NCBI RefSeq assembly: GCF_023151555.2
Contig: NZ_CP100425.1
Coordinates: 2,914,001-2,978,000 of the forward strand
Length of the DNA: 64,000 bases
Direction of reading: 5' to 3'
DNA from: Photobacterium sp. CCB-ST2H9
GTDB lineage: Bacteria > Pseudomonadota > Gammaproteobacteria > Enterobacterales > Vibrionaceae
Of the stretch, positions 18,615 through 29,100 are shown piece by piece (the stretch's first letter is position 1; the number at the start of each line of letters is the position of its first letter). Under the pieces are notes generated by a model, which ran no database searches, was not told the DNA's origin, and saw only the letters and a program-made list of their open reading frames with translations. The position numbers and the translations under genes are program-made.

Positions 18615-19067
18615 ATGAAATTCGGGAGTATCATCTGTCTGCTCTTTCTGCTGGCTCAGCCGGCAATAGCTGCGGAGGCAGAACAAACAATGATGCCATC
18701 GCCGCCCTCGGGCTGGTTTCTGGATTCACAGTCTCGCAGCGCCGAACAGTTTGACCTCTGGCAAATCGACAGTGGCTACACTTATGCCCTTTCCCCTTCC
18801 ACCCAGCTCTATGTCAGTACCCGGCTGAAAAGCGGTAATCAGTATCAGTCTGCTTCACGCGGTCTGCTTTCCGGTGTGCAGTACAACTTCAGTCCGAAAA
18901 TCAGCCTGCGCAGTGCCTTCACCTCAGAACGGATCGAAGAAGATACCCGGCTGGGTGTTGAACTCAGCAGTCAGTACGAACTCAACAACAGACTCAACCT
19001 GCACGCCACCATGGACTATGAATCCCTCGAACAGGTCTATCAGCTGGGTATCGGCTTCAGGTTCTGA
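18615..19067 (+). CDS. Putative small outer-membrane beta-barrel protein
   Basis: A 150-residue protein with a signal peptide (residues 1-19, likely cut after AIA-A) and a mature part rich in alternating hydrophobic and polar residues. It ends in GIGFRF, a C-terminal phenylalanine typical of outer-membrane barrels. About six to eight strands could fit, so it would be a small barrel. Function is unknown. It converges with rraA with only 8 bp between stops. A GGGGC/GCCCC hairpin precedes it near 18566-18585. Confidence 0.65.
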   Translation: MKFGSIICLLFLLAQPAIAAEAEQTMMPSPPSGWFLDSQSRSAEQFDLWQIDSGYTYALSPSTQLYVSTRLKSGNQYQSASRGLLSGVQYNFSPKISLRSAFTSERIEEDTRLGVELSSQYELNNRLNLHATMDYESLEQVYQLGIGFRF

Positions 19068-19075
19068 AATCCCGC

Positions 19076-19567
19076 TCAGAATACCGACAAATCAAGCAAC
19101 TCTTTACTCAGCAAAATGCCGTTCGGATCGGCATACAGAATATCGCCGGGATAGACCAGTGTGTGTGCCACAGTCAGCGTGACATTTCGGTCACCAGTCT
19201 GACGCTTTTCCGTCTTGAACGGACAGGCTGCAATGGCTTTCACACCGAGCTCCATTTCACTGAGCGCCACCACATCACGGACAGCCCCGTTGACCACAAT
19301 GCCTTCCCAGTTGTTTTGAACGGCAAGTGCCGCCAGCTGATCTCCGAGCAAAGCCCGGGTCAGTGAGCCATGTCCGTCAACCACCAGAACCTTCCCTGTA
19401 CCGTCTTCATTGAGAATTTCCCTAACCAGGCTGTTATCCTCAAAACACCGAAGCGTCACCACTTCCCCGTAAAAAACGGGCTTACCGCCAAAGTCGCGAT
19501 GCTGCAACGGTAACCAGCGTACGTCCTGTTCATAGTGGTCACACAAATCCGGCAATAAATCTTTCAT
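19076..19567 (-). CDS. rraA: Ribonuclease E activity regulator RraA
   Basis: A 163-residue protein that binds RNase E and inhibits mRNA decay; it was once misannotated as menaquinone methyltransferase MenG. Family blocks include [47 protein letters not shown] and [16 protein letters not shown] precedes the ATG. It follows the DUF3293 gene by 12 bp, in one operon. Confidence 0.95.
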   Translation of the reverse strand: MKDLLPDLCDHYEQDVRWLPLQHRDFGGKPVFYGEVVTLRCFEDNSLVREILNEDGTGKVLVVDGHGSLTRALLGDQLAALAVQNNWEGIVVNGAVRDVVALSEMELGVKAIAACPFKTEKRQTGDRNVTLTVAHTLVYPGDILYADPNGILLSKELLDLSVF

Positions 19568-19579
19568 CTTGCAACTCCT

Positions 19580-20056
19580 TTATTCTGATCCTTGAATGTG
19601 AAGAAATGTTTGCCAAGCCCCCAGTACAGACCGGGAAAATCCTTGCTTCCCAAGCCTCACCGGAACCAGCGTCAATTGCTGCTGAGCAACCCAGTACAGA
19701 GCATTTTGTTGCCAGCGGGCAGCAACGGCGCATGCACGCTCAATGTCCATGGCAACGGCCAGACTGGGTTCATGCCAGCTTCCGTCCGGTGCACTGCAAT
19801 CCAGCCGCTGGAATGCATAGCCCAGTGCAGATAACTCTGCTTCAAGGCTGGCCTGTCGCTGATGATTTTCCTTACAACTGAGCACAATACTTTCCGGGTT
19901 AAATGCTGTTAAAATAGCGAAGGTTGTGAACGGGGGCGACTGAACCGCACGGAAAATTATCTGCTGATAGTTTTGCCATAACTGGTGTTGAGCCTGCGAA
20001 TCCGACGCTCCTGATGACATTGCATGACTGTGGTTTTGTCTGCTGCTTTCCGCCAT
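19580..20056 (-). CDS. DUF3293 family protein
   Basis: A 158-residue cytoplasmic protein with the DUF3293 pattern: FAILTAFNPES, a variable middle, and WHEPSLAVAMDIERACAVAARWQQNALYWV near the C-terminus. No function is known. It is the first gene of a pair with rraA. The ATG at 20056 has AGGA nine bases upstream; internal ATGs at 20020 are possible. Confidence 0.75.
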   Translation of the reverse strand: MAESSRQNHSHAMSSGASDSQAQHQLWQNYQQIIFRAVQSPPFTTFAILTAFNPESIVLSCKENHQRQASLEAELSALGYAFQRLDCSAPDGSWHEPSLAVAMDIERACAVAARWQQNALYWVAQQQLTLVPVRLGKQGFSRSVLGAWQTFLHIQGSE

Positions 20057-20466
20057 GAGTCCGAATCCTGTTCTGTTGAAGAAACTTTTAACAGCCGCAT
20101 TTCATTGCTGAAACAACAAATTGTTTGAGCTATAACAATAAGATAGTGTTTCTGACAGGCTAGTATGCCATGACAAATTCGAAAAAACCGGGCACATTAC
20201 AATAAAATCATATTGTTAGTGCGCTGTTAAATGCATACAATCGTCAGCATCCAAGGGAAATTGTAGCCAGTTCCGTAAAAGTCGGGTTTTTCAGTGGTGA
20301 TTTTTGAGCGTCTGCTGAAAAATGAGGATGGCGTACCAGCAGGTAGTTGAAAAGACGAGTGCAAACTGCAACAGTTCTGTTACTTTGCCTGTGATCGAAT
20401 TATTTTTATAGAATTAACATATTCTGTGTTAGACCAGATTCCGTTTTGAGTAATTAGGTACTGCCA
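20057..20466. other. Regulatory region upstream of arcA
   Basis: About 410 bp between divergent units. It holds a good sigma-70 promoter toward arcA (20213-20241) and thus a transcribed leader of about 220 bases. No small protein or recognised RNA was found in it. Confidence 0.5.
20213..20241 (+). promoter_or_regulatory. Predicted arcA promoter
   Basis: TTGTTA (20213-20218), a 17-bp spacer and TACAAT (20236-20241). Transcription would start near 20248. Confidence 0.55.
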
Positions 20467-21186
20467 ATGCAAACCCCTCACATTCTAATTGTAGAAGACG
20501 AGCAAGTAACACGTAACACCCTGAAAAGCATCTTCGAAGCCGAAGGGTATACAGTATTTGAAGCCAGCGACGGTGCAGAAATGCACAAGATGCTGTCTGA
20601 ACATCCTGTTCACCTGGTCATCATGGACATTAACCTGCCGGGTAAAAATGGCCTGCTCCTTGCTCGTGAGCTGCGTGAGCAAGGCGACATGGCGTTGATG
20701 TTCCTGACAGGACGCGACAACGAAGTCGATAAAATCCTCGGTCTGGAAATCGGTGCGGATGACTATATCACCAAGCCTTTCAACCCAAGGGAACTGACCA
20801 TTCGTGCACGCAACCTGCTGACTCGTGCCATGAGCCAGGGTCTGGCAGCCGAAGATCGCCGTCTGGTTGAGCGTTATGAGTTCAACGGCTGGTCTCTGGA
20901 ACTGAACAGCCGCTCTCTGGTCAGCCCAAGCGGTGAGCAGTTCAAACTGCCTCGTTCTGAGTTCCGTGCACTGCTGCATTTCTGCGAGAATCCGGGCAAG
21001 ATCCAGACCCGTGCAGAACTGCTGAAGAAAATGACCGGCCGCGATCTGAAACCACACGACCGTACTGTTGATGTGACCATCCGCCGTATTCGCAAACACT
21101 TCGAATCTGTTGCAGATACCCCGGAAATTATTGCCACCATCCACGGTGAAGGTTACCGCTTCTGCGGTGATATCGAAGAAGGCTGA
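20467..21186 (+). CDS. arcA: Two-component response regulator ArcA
   Basis: A 239-residue OmpR-family regulator that represses aerobic metabolism genes when phosphorylated by ArcB under low oxygen. Receiver domain ~1-120 has the acidic pair EDE, the phosphoacceptor Asp54 in MDINLPG, and the conserved lysine in [12 protein letters not shown]. The winged-helix DNA-binding domain occupies ~135-235. It faces arcB tail to tail, sharing a terminator. Confidence 0.97.
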   Translation: MQTPHILIVEDEQVTRNTLKSIFEAEGYTVFEASDGAEMHKMLSEHPVHLVIMDINLPGKNGLLLARELREQGDMALMFLTGRDNEVDKILGLEIGADDYITKPFNPRELTIRARNLLTRAMSQGLAAEDRRLVERYEFNGWSLELNSRSLVSPSGEQFKLPRSEFRALLHFCENPGKIQTRAELLKKMTGRDLKPHDRTVDVTIRRIRKHFESVADTPEIIATIHGEGYRFCGDIEEG

Positions 21187-21221
21187 GCAGCCTTCTGATT
21201 CGACTTCACGAAAGATGAAGC

Positions 21222-21251
21222 AAAAAAGCGTCGCAATGCGACGCTTTTTTT
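21222..21251. terminator. Shared terminator between arcA and arcB
   Basis: Perfect 8-bp stem AGCGTCGC/GCGACGCT, loop AAT, with A-run and T-run flanks. Confidence 0.88.
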
Positions 21252-21271
21252 ATGACACTCAAACAAGCAGC

Positions 21272-23629
21272 TTACTTTTCAAGACTCTCCAGCCAGCCTT
21301 TCAGCAGTGTCAGATCGTTCTGGTAGCTGTTTTTAATTTCATCCACCCAGTCTTCGATATTTTCCCACCAGGCAGGCAATTCCGGCGACTGTGCCTTCTG
21401 CGCCACCTGCTGGATTCGCTTGAGCCCAATCGATCCCGCCGCTCCTTTGATCTTATGAGCTTCAAACTTAATACCGTCTTGATCTTTGGCCGTCATGTTT
21501 GAGTCCAGAATCGCCAGATATTCCGGCATCATTTTCTCAAACATTTCAATCGAGTCGAACACCGGCTTCGTCCCGACGATATCGACATAAGAACTGAGCA
21601 TTTCAAAATCAAGCAGCTTGTTCAGGGTATCTTCGCTCATTAATGTTTCCTGTGCAGGTACTGGGGCAGCTTCATTCGCCGGGGCATATTCCAACTCCAT
21701 CAGATGCTCAATGACCATATTGATGGCTTTGACACTGAGAGGTTTGCTGATGGCATCATCCATCCCCTGCTCCAGATATTCATCTTTATCTTTAATCACA
21801 TTGGCCGTCAGCGCGACCAGTGGCGGCAGCTGACGGTAACGAGCACGCAGTATTTTGGCGATCTCAAAGCCTGTCATATCCGGCAACTGGATATCCAGTA
21901 ACACCAGATCGTACTGTCCTGGTTCAAACGCCTCCAGCGCTTCATCTCCCCGCATCGCAACGGTGACCTGATGCCCCAGACCTTCCAGAAGCGCCCTGGC
22001 AACCGTGATATTCAGCTCGATATCTTCCACCATAAAGATGCGCAGTGAACGCTGCGCCAACACAGGCGTTTCATCATCTTCCGTGATCTGTTCAAGCAGC
22101 GGCACGCAAATAGTCACGGTAAAGGTACTGCCTTCACCCACCTCAGAGCTGACCTGAATATCACCGCCCATCATATTCACCAGTTGCCGCGAAACCGCCA
22201 GACCAATCCCCGTTCCGACCGCGTGCAGATTGTCCTGTCCCTGTTTCACCTGGTAATACATCGCAAAGACTTTATCCAGCTCGGACTCCGGAATCCCAAT
22301 CCCGCTGTCTTCAATTTCGAAGGTGATTTCGGCCTGCTGATCATCCAGCAGCTCACTGCTGATCGACAGAATTACGCCACCTTCTTTGGTGAATTTGGTG
22401 GCGTTGCTGATCAGGTTCCACAGAACCTGGCGCAGCCGGGTCCCGTCCACCTGTACATAAGACGGCAGTTCAGTCAGCTGTTCCAGATCGAAACGCAATC
22501 CCTTCTGTTCGGCCATCAGTCCGGAAATATTCCCCATTTCTTCAATAAAGGCATGGAAATCCAGCGGTGCCGGCAACAACTCCAGCCGACGGCGATCCGA
22601 TTTATCCATATCAATGATGTCATTGAAAATATTACCGAGCGTGATGGCGCTGACATAAATCGTCCGCATATAGCCGCGCTGCTGATCACTCAGCGGACTT
22701 TCCAGCAGCATCCGGCTCAGACCGACAATCCCGTTCAGCGGGGTACGCAATTCATGGCTGATGGTTGAGATAAAGGCTGTTTTCTCGCGGCTGGCTTTCT
22801 CCTGCGCTTCCTGATACTGCTTGCGTTCGGTGATATCCCGGCCAAACCCCATCAGGCCCAGACGCCGACCGTCACGACTGTAGAAAGGCACTTTGCGCAG
22901 TTCAAAAATAGCTTTGCGGCCATCCGGATATTCCAGCCATTGCTCATAAGTCAGAGAGACATTCTGAGTGAACACCTGCTGATCGGTTTCAACAATCTTA
23001 CTGGCCACTTCTTCGCTGTAGACATCCCAGGGAGTCAGACCAACCAGCTCCTGCTCGGTTTTTCCGGTCAGTTCCGCCATGGCCCGGTTGCATCCAGAGA
23101 ACTCATTTCTTTCATTGCGGTAGTAAATCAAATCCGGCGATGCATCCAGAAAAGACTTCAGCAAGGCACTCTGCTCTGCCAGCTCCAGCTGGGCACTCTC
23201 ACGCTGCGCGACTTCACTTTCCAGATCTGCCATGGCAATCCGGCGCTCATCTTCTGCTTTGATCCGGACTTCAATTTCCTGATTCAATTGTGTGATATTG
23301 TCTTTCAGCTGTTTATTCAGCGTCAGGTCACGCGAGCGCATCTCTTCCAGTTTGCTCACCAGTTTGGACAGCCGCTGACGGGAGTCCTCAAGCTGATCCA
23401 CCACAACCGACAGGAAATACACCGCCCAGGGAGTGATCAACAAACCAAAAAACACAGAACGGACAATATCAATGTTCAGCACTTCTCCCTGCAATGCCAG
23501 CGTCACTCCGACTTGCACCACCACAGCCAGAGCTACCAGCGCTAATGCCAGCAGCAGGCTGAAGCGCACAATGCCCAGTTTCACCAGCAGATCGACATAG
23601 AACTGCGCCAACATCTTGATTTGTTTCAT
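21272..23629 (-). CDS. arcB: Aerobic respiration sensor kinase ArcB
   Basis: A 785-residue hybrid histidine kinase that senses quinone redox state and phosphorylates ArcA by phosphorelay. Two N-terminal membrane segments (~20-45 and ~58-77) are followed by a coiled coil, a PAS domain (~150-270), the kinase with His292 (SHELRTPLNG; the E. coli site is also 292), the ATPase domain (~400-515), a receiver with Asp579 and an HPt domain with His725. All phosphorelay residues are intact. It lies 40 bp after a diguanylate cyclase gene. Confidence 0.96.
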   Translation of the reverse strand: MKQIKMLAQFYVDLLVKLGIVRFSLLLALALVALAVVVQVGVTLALQGEVLNIDIVRSVFFGLLITPWAVYFLSVVVDQLEDSRQRLSKLVSKLEEMRSRDLTLNKQLKDNITQLNQEIEVRIKAEDERRIAMADLESEVAQRESAQLELAEQSALLKSFLDASPDLIYYRNERNEFSGCNRAMAELTGKTEQELVGLTPWDVYSEEVASKIVETDQQVFTQNVSLTYEQWLEYPDGRKAIFELRKVPFYSRDGRRLGLMGFGRDITERKQYQEAQEKASREKTAFISTISHELRTPLNGIVGLSRMLLESPLSDQQRGYMRTIYVSAITLGNIFNDIIDMDKSDRRRLELLPAPLDFHAFIEEMGNISGLMAEQKGLRFDLEQLTELPSYVQVDGTRLRQVLWNLISNATKFTKEGGVILSISSELLDDQQAEITFEIEDSGIGIPESELDKVFAMYYQVKQGQDNLHAVGTGIGLAVSRQLVNMMGGDIQVSSEVGEGSTFTVTICVPLLEQITEDDETPVLAQRSLRIFMVEDIELNITVARALLEGLGHQVTVAMRGDEALEAFEPGQYDLVLLDIQLPDMTGFEIAKILRARYRQLPPLVALTANVIKDKDEYLEQGMDDAISKPLSVKAINMVIEHLMELEYAPANEAAPVPAQETLMSEDTLNKLLDFEMLSSYVDIVGTKPVFDSIEMFEKMMPEYLAILDSNMTAKDQDGIKFEAHKIKGAAGSIGLKRIQQVAQKAQSPELPAWWENIEDWVDEIKNSYQNDLTLLKGWLESLEK

Positions 23630-23647
23630 GGATTATCCTGTCACAAT

Positions 23648-23670
23648 AAAATGCTGCCCTCAGGCAGCAT
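23648..23670 (-). terminator. Terminator between the cyclase gene and arcB
   Basis: Perfect 8-bp stem ATGCTGCC/GGCAGCAT with loop TGAG and the U-rich tail TTTTATT on the minus strand. It overlaps the cyclase stop codon and sits about 20 bp before the arcB start. Confidence 0.8.
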
Positions 23671-25481
23671 CAGAATTCATCGAGTTCAGCCATCAGGCGG
23701 GTGGTGTTCCGTCCGTCGGCTTTTGCTTTATATAGCGCTTTGTCAGCCATCGCAATCAATTCACCGTAATCCTGATTCGGCATTGGCGTCATGGTCGCAA
23801 CTCCCAGACTTACCGTCAGAATATCGCTGATATCGGAAAAACCATGGGGAATGGCTTTCTCCGCCACTTTGTCATGAATTTTTTCCGCAACGACCTCACC
23901 GCCGCACAGCGGCGTATTCGGCAACAGGAAAGCAAACTCTTCTCCGCCATAGCGGGCCACTTCGTCAGTCTCACGCCGGATCACACTGTCAAACACCTGT
24001 GCGACTTCCAGCAGCGCCCAGTCGCCCTGCTGGTGTCCGTAGTTGTCGTTATATGCTTTGAAGCTGTCGATATCACACAGGATCAGGGTGAGGGGCTGCT
24101 GTTCCCGCATATGACTGTGCCAAAGTTTACGTAATTGCTCATCAAAGCTGCGACGGTTTGCCACTTTGGTCAGGCTGTCCACAAAACTCAGCTCCTGCAA
24201 CTCCATAATGGCATCGGCAAGCTGTTGTTCCGCTTGCTTCCGCTCGGTCACATCCCGGGCAATCAGCAGAATCCCGGCAGATCCATCCGTCGGATCGCGG
24301 TAAGGAGATTTGACGATCTCGTACCAGACCGGCTGCCCGGTCTCAAGAATCACATAGGCATCCGTTTTGACGGTGACCCCTTCTTTCAGCACTTTGATAT
24401 CGGTCTGATAAAACTCCTGCAGCATTTCAGGATCAATCACATTGCGGGCCGTTTTGCCAATCAGTTCCCGGGCACTGAACCCCAGTACCCGGGCAAAAGG
24501 TTCGTTACATCCCACATAGACCCCGTGCTCATTGTATAGGCCGATGGGATCCTGACTGGCATTGAGAATAGAATTGAGCAGTGTATTTCGCTGGGCCAGG
24601 ATCTGTTCCGTTACCTCTCGCTTTTCAATCTCTTGCTTGAGGCTTTCCTGCATTTCATGCCAGTCCGTCACATCATGACTGATACTGAGCATCCCGATGA
24701 CCTGGCCTTCCTCATCGGTCATCGTTGTCTTGTTGGTTTCCAGCAAGCGGCTGGAACCATCTGGTGCCGTAGTCCAGGTATGAATGACAGGCACCTCGCC
24801 GATCCCGGTCGGATCGCCCTGAATCAGTCCTTCTTCACGGCGTCCCCGCCAGAAACGATCAAAGGCCGTATTGGTTCCGAGGATATTCCCGGCTTTATCC
24901 TGAAAATAAACCAGTTCAGACAGGGAGTTCAGCACGCGCTGGAAAACACGCTGCTCGAGCTGAACATAAGGATTACTCTGCGCGGCAGGCTCAACAAGAA
25001 ACAGCAGCCAGGCTGACTGCCAGCGAAAACTCATCAGCTGGCCTGAAATCAGCACCCGGACTGTTTTATTTCCTCCCAGCCGCAGCGTTTCCTCAACATT
25101 GTCAAAATCAGTTCCGGACTGCAGCGGACGCAGCACATCCGCCATCATTTGGGACCCAATCCCTTCCGGATAATAATACCGCCGCCCGACTTTACTGACC
25201 CCAAGTAATTCCTGGCAGGCAGCGTTGGCATAGAAAAGTTCTCCGTCCTTACTGCGGACAATCGCTGCTGCTATCGGCAAACGGGAAATCGTCGCATGAA
25301 GCCGACGAAAAGCCAGACGACCTAAGTGGTGAATCAGCCAGGCGCCGAGTGAGGTCAGGATCGCCATCATCAGAACAGCCATGCCAATTGCCGACAGACT
25401 CATACTTTCTTCGGTAGCGCCCCATGCCGGGACGGCGGTACAGGCAGCACCCGCAAGCGTCATACCGTGTCTATTCTGCAT
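23670..25481 (-). CDS. PAS-GGDEF diguanylate cyclase
   Basis: A 603-residue protein predicted to make cyclic di-GMP. After a signal-like N-terminus and a membrane segment (~30-52) come three PAS-like regions (roughly 65-160, 165-285 and 300-420, the last ending in a PAC motif) and a C-terminal GGDEF domain (~430-600). The active site GGEEF is intact, and the product-inhibition site RETD lies five residues before it. The ATG at 25481 has AGAGGA seven bases upstream; an earlier ATG at 25499 is less likely. There is no EAL domain. Confidence 0.87.
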   Translation of the reverse strand: MQNRHGMTLAGAACTAVPAWGATEESMSLSAIGMAVLMMAILTSLGAWLIHHLGRLAFRRLHATISRLPIAAAIVRSKDGELFYANAACQELLGVSKVGRRYYYPEGIGSQMMADVLRPLQSGTDFDNVEETLRLGGNKTVRVLISGQLMSFRWQSAWLLFLVEPAAQSNPYVQLEQRVFQRVLNSLSELVYFQDKAGNILGTNTAFDRFWRGRREEGLIQGDPTGIGEVPVIHTWTTAPDGSSRLLETNKTTMTDEEGQVIGMLSISHDVTDWHEMQESLKQEIEKREVTEQILAQRNTLLNSILNASQDPIGLYNEHGVYVGCNEPFARVLGFSARELIGKTARNVIDPEMLQEFYQTDIKVLKEGVTVKTDAYVILETGQPVWYEIVKSPYRDPTDGSAGILLIARDVTERKQAEQQLADAIMELQELSFVDSLTKVANRRSFDEQLRKLWHSHMREQQPLTLILCDIDSFKAYNDNYGHQQGDWALLEVAQVFDSVIRRETDEVARYGGEEFAFLLPNTPLCGGEVVAEKIHDKVAEKAIPHGFSDISDILTVSLGVATMTPMPNQDYGELIAMADKALYKAKADGRNTTRLMAELDEF

Positions 25482-26158
25482 GTCTGTTCCTCTCTGCATC
25501 CTTTCCAGACCAGTCCCGCTGGCATATCACTGCACCTCTGAATACGTGACGACAATTTAACACAGTTGCAAGAAGCTGCTGTATATGGTGGTTTTTTTAT
25601 ATGCCAAATAGTGATGTTTGACACTTCGCAGCGTCAAGGTTCTGTCACTGATTACATTGACTCTGTCAGAGCATTCTTCTGGTGATACCCCGAGCAACTG
25701 ATTCAAGATGCCAAAAAATCAATCTGAAATAAAATAACTACAATTACCACCTGAATCTCTTCGTCATATACTCCTCTAACAAAATACAAACACAATAACA
25801 ATTCACACAAACAACAATGTAACGAATTTTTAATCATTAATGTGACTACAGGGCCTGCTTTGCCCGAAGTTACGTACAACTAAAGTCGGATTTAGTGATA
25901 GTAATTCACCAAACAGTTCTGTAATATATTTTCATTGTGTGCATTATATAACCAGATTGCCATCCGCCAGGATGGCTTTCATGTCTTGGCTCTGCGGCAA
26001 TGAACTGACGTACCCAAGACCGCCTGTCATCGCAAGATAGACAGCTTCCTGCGGCCAGCCAGCGCATGATGCCCGGCTGACCAGTCTACGCAGGCATAAC
26101 AATAAAGAAGGAATCGCAGGCGGAGGAACCGTCTGCCCTACACTGGAAGGATGTAGTT
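25482..26158. other. Regulatory region upstream of the first gltB
   Basis: About 660 bp, AT-rich from 25700 to 25960, as expected for a promoter bound by Lrp-like proteins. A candidate -10 TATAAC lies at 25947-25952. Downstream are three hairpins: GCCATCC/GGATGGC (25959-25976), GCAGGCGG/CCGTCTGC with one G-U pair (26116-26136), and CTACA/TGTAG (26138-26156) with the ribosome binding site in its loop. No small gene was found. Confidence 0.5.
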
Positions 26159-29100
26159 ATGACAGATCATGCGTTGAATGGTCAGGGGCTTTACGTCCCT
26201 GAAATGGAGCACGATGCCTGTGGTATCGGCTTTGTCGCCCATCTCAAGAACCGCAAGTCCCACCAGGTGATCACCCAGGCTCTGGATATGCTGGCACGGA
26301 TGGAACACCGTGGCGGTCAGGGCTGTGACCCGTGCAGTGGTGACGGTGCCGGGATCCTGCTGCAAAAGCCTCATGAATTCCTGATGCAGGAATGCCAGAA
26401 AATCGGCCTGACGCTGCCGGCGTTTGAACATTACGGCGTAGGGGTCATTCTGTTCCCGAAAGATGAAGACAAACGGGAACAGTGCCGTGAAATTCTGGCC
26501 CGTAATGCCCAGCGCCTGGGTCTGACGGTGCTGGGTTACCGCGTTCTGCCAACTGACAACAGCATGATTGGCGCCGACCCCCTGAGCACTGAACCTCAGT
26601 TCGAACATGCATTCGTGACTGGCGGCAGCGAGATGCCTCAGGACACACTCGAGCGCAAACTCTACGTCCTGCGTAACTACACAATTCGCGTCTGTCTGGA
26701 AAGCGTCGCTAACATCGGGGACGACTTCTACATCAACGCATTCTCCAGTAAGACTCTGATCTATAAAGGCCAACTCACTACCGAGCAGGTACCGCAATAT
26801 TTCCTGGATCTGCAAAACCCGGCTATGGTCAGTGCGCTGGCACTGGTTCATTCGCGTTTTTCCACCAACACCTTCCCGAGATGGCGCCTGGCCCAGCCTT
26901 TCCGCTTTATCGCCCACAACGGTGAAATCAACACTGTGCGCGGGAACCTGAACTGGATGAAAGCACGGGAAGCCCTGCTGCAATCAGATCTGTTCAGCGA
27001 AGAAGAGCTGAAAATGCTGCTGCCGATTTGTCAGGAAGGTGCATCCGACTCAGCAAACTTCGATATGGCACTGGAACTGCTGGTTCTGTCTGGCCGCACC
27101 CTGCCGCATGCCCTGATGATGCTGATCCCGGAAGCCTGGCAGGAAAACCCGGGCATGGATCCGAAACGCCGTGCTTTCTACCAGTATCACGCCAATCTGA
27201 TGGAACCCTGGGACGGACCGGCTTCCGTCTGTTTCACCGATGGTGTTACCGTAGGCGCAACGCTGGACCGAAATGGTCTGCGTCCGTCGCGCTATACCGT
27301 AACTAAAGACGATTTTCTGGTGATGGCATCGGAGTCCGGCGTTGTTGAAATCGCACCGGAGAACATTCACTTCCGTGGTCGTCTGCAGCCAGGCCGTATA
27401 TTTGTAGCCGACCTGGAACAAGGCCGCATTGTCTCTGACGATGAAGTCAAAGACAGCATCGCTGCAGCACAACCCTATGAAGAGTGGGTCAAAGACAACC
27501 TGCTGCACCTGAATGACTTACCTGCTTCAGATTACAGCCATACTCAGCCGGAAGCTGAGAAGCTGCTGCATCAGCAGCAGGCCTTCGGCATCAGCAATGA
27601 AGAAGTCAACGACATCATTCTGCCGATGGCCAGCGACAGCAAAGAGCCATTGGGCTCCATGGGCGCTGACTGGCCGCTGGCGATCCTGTCGCATCAGTCT
27701 CAGCATCTGTCGCACTATTTCAAGCAGCTGTTTGCACAGGTAACCAACCCGCCGATCGATCCGATCCGTGAACGCATGGTGATGTCGCTCAAAACCTATC
27801 TGGGCGAAGATCAGAACCTGCTGAAAGAAGGCCCGTCGCACTGCCAGAAACTGGAGCTGGATTCACCAGTTCTCAGTGATGCCGAGCTGGAAAAACTGCG
27901 TGTCATCGACAAACCGCACCTGCAGGCCAAAACACTGGATATTGTGTTCCAGGCCAGTGACGAAGCCGGCAAGCTGGAACAGGCACTGAATCATCTGTGC
28001 CAGCACGCGGAAGATGCGGTGAAAGATGGTTACTCAATCCTGATCCTGAGCGACCGTCCGGTCAATTCGCAGCACGCGCATATTCCGGCCATGCTGGCTG
28101 TTGGCGCAGTACACCATCACCTGATCCGCAAAGGGCTGCGCGCCAAATGTGATCTGGTTGTTGAGACCGGGGATGCCCGTGAAACCCATCACTTTGCCAC
28201 CCTGATTGGCTATGGTGCCAATGCGATCAACCCGTATATTGTCACCCAGACCATCGTGTCTCTGCAGCAACGCAATAAACTGGATAAAGCCACCGACGCA
28301 GATACCTATTTCAATCACTTCCGCAAAGCCGTCAACGGCGGCCTGCTGAAGATCTTCTCAAAAATGGGGATCTCAACCCTGCAGTCTTACCATGGCGCTC
28401 AGATCTTCGAAGCGCTGGGGATCAGCAAAGCCGTGGTCGACAAATACTTCACCGGCACCGTATCCCGGATTCAGGGACTGACGCTGGACGACATTGCGAA
28501 GGAAGTGCTGATCCGCCACCGTATCGGTTATCCGCTGCGTGATATTCCGCTGCAAATGCTGGATGTCGGCGGGGTTTATCAGTGGAAACAGCGGGGTGAA
28601 AAGCACCTGTTTAATCCAACCACGATTTCACTGTTGCAACAGTCAACCCGTGGCAAAGACTACAGTCAGTTCAAAGAATACTGTCACGCCGTTGACAGCC
28701 AGGGCGACCATGCCGCCACCCTGCGCAGCCAGCTGCAATTTAACGCTGACCCCAGCCGTAGCATCCCGCTGGATGAAGTCGAGCCGATTGAAAAGATCCT
28801 CAAGCGATTCGCCACCGGTGCAATGAGTTTTGGCTCGATTTCCTACGAAGCCCACTCGACGCTGGCCGTCGCCATGAACCGGATTGGCGCAAAATCGAAC
28901 TCAGGTGAAGGCGGTGAAGATCCGGCACGTTTTGAGAAAAAAGAAAACGGCGACTGGGAACGCTCTGCAATCAAGCAAGTGGCGTCTGGCCGTTTCGGGG
29001 TGACGTCTTACTACCTGACCAATGCCGACGAGCTGCAAATCAAGATGGCTCAGGGTGCCAAGCCAGGTGAAGGTGGTCAGTTGCCGGGTGATAAAGTCGA

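Noticed and set aside
25921..26158. Sigma-54 promoter before the first gltB
   Set aside because: No GG-N10-GC element with the required TGGC and TTGC spacing was found near the hairpin at 25959.
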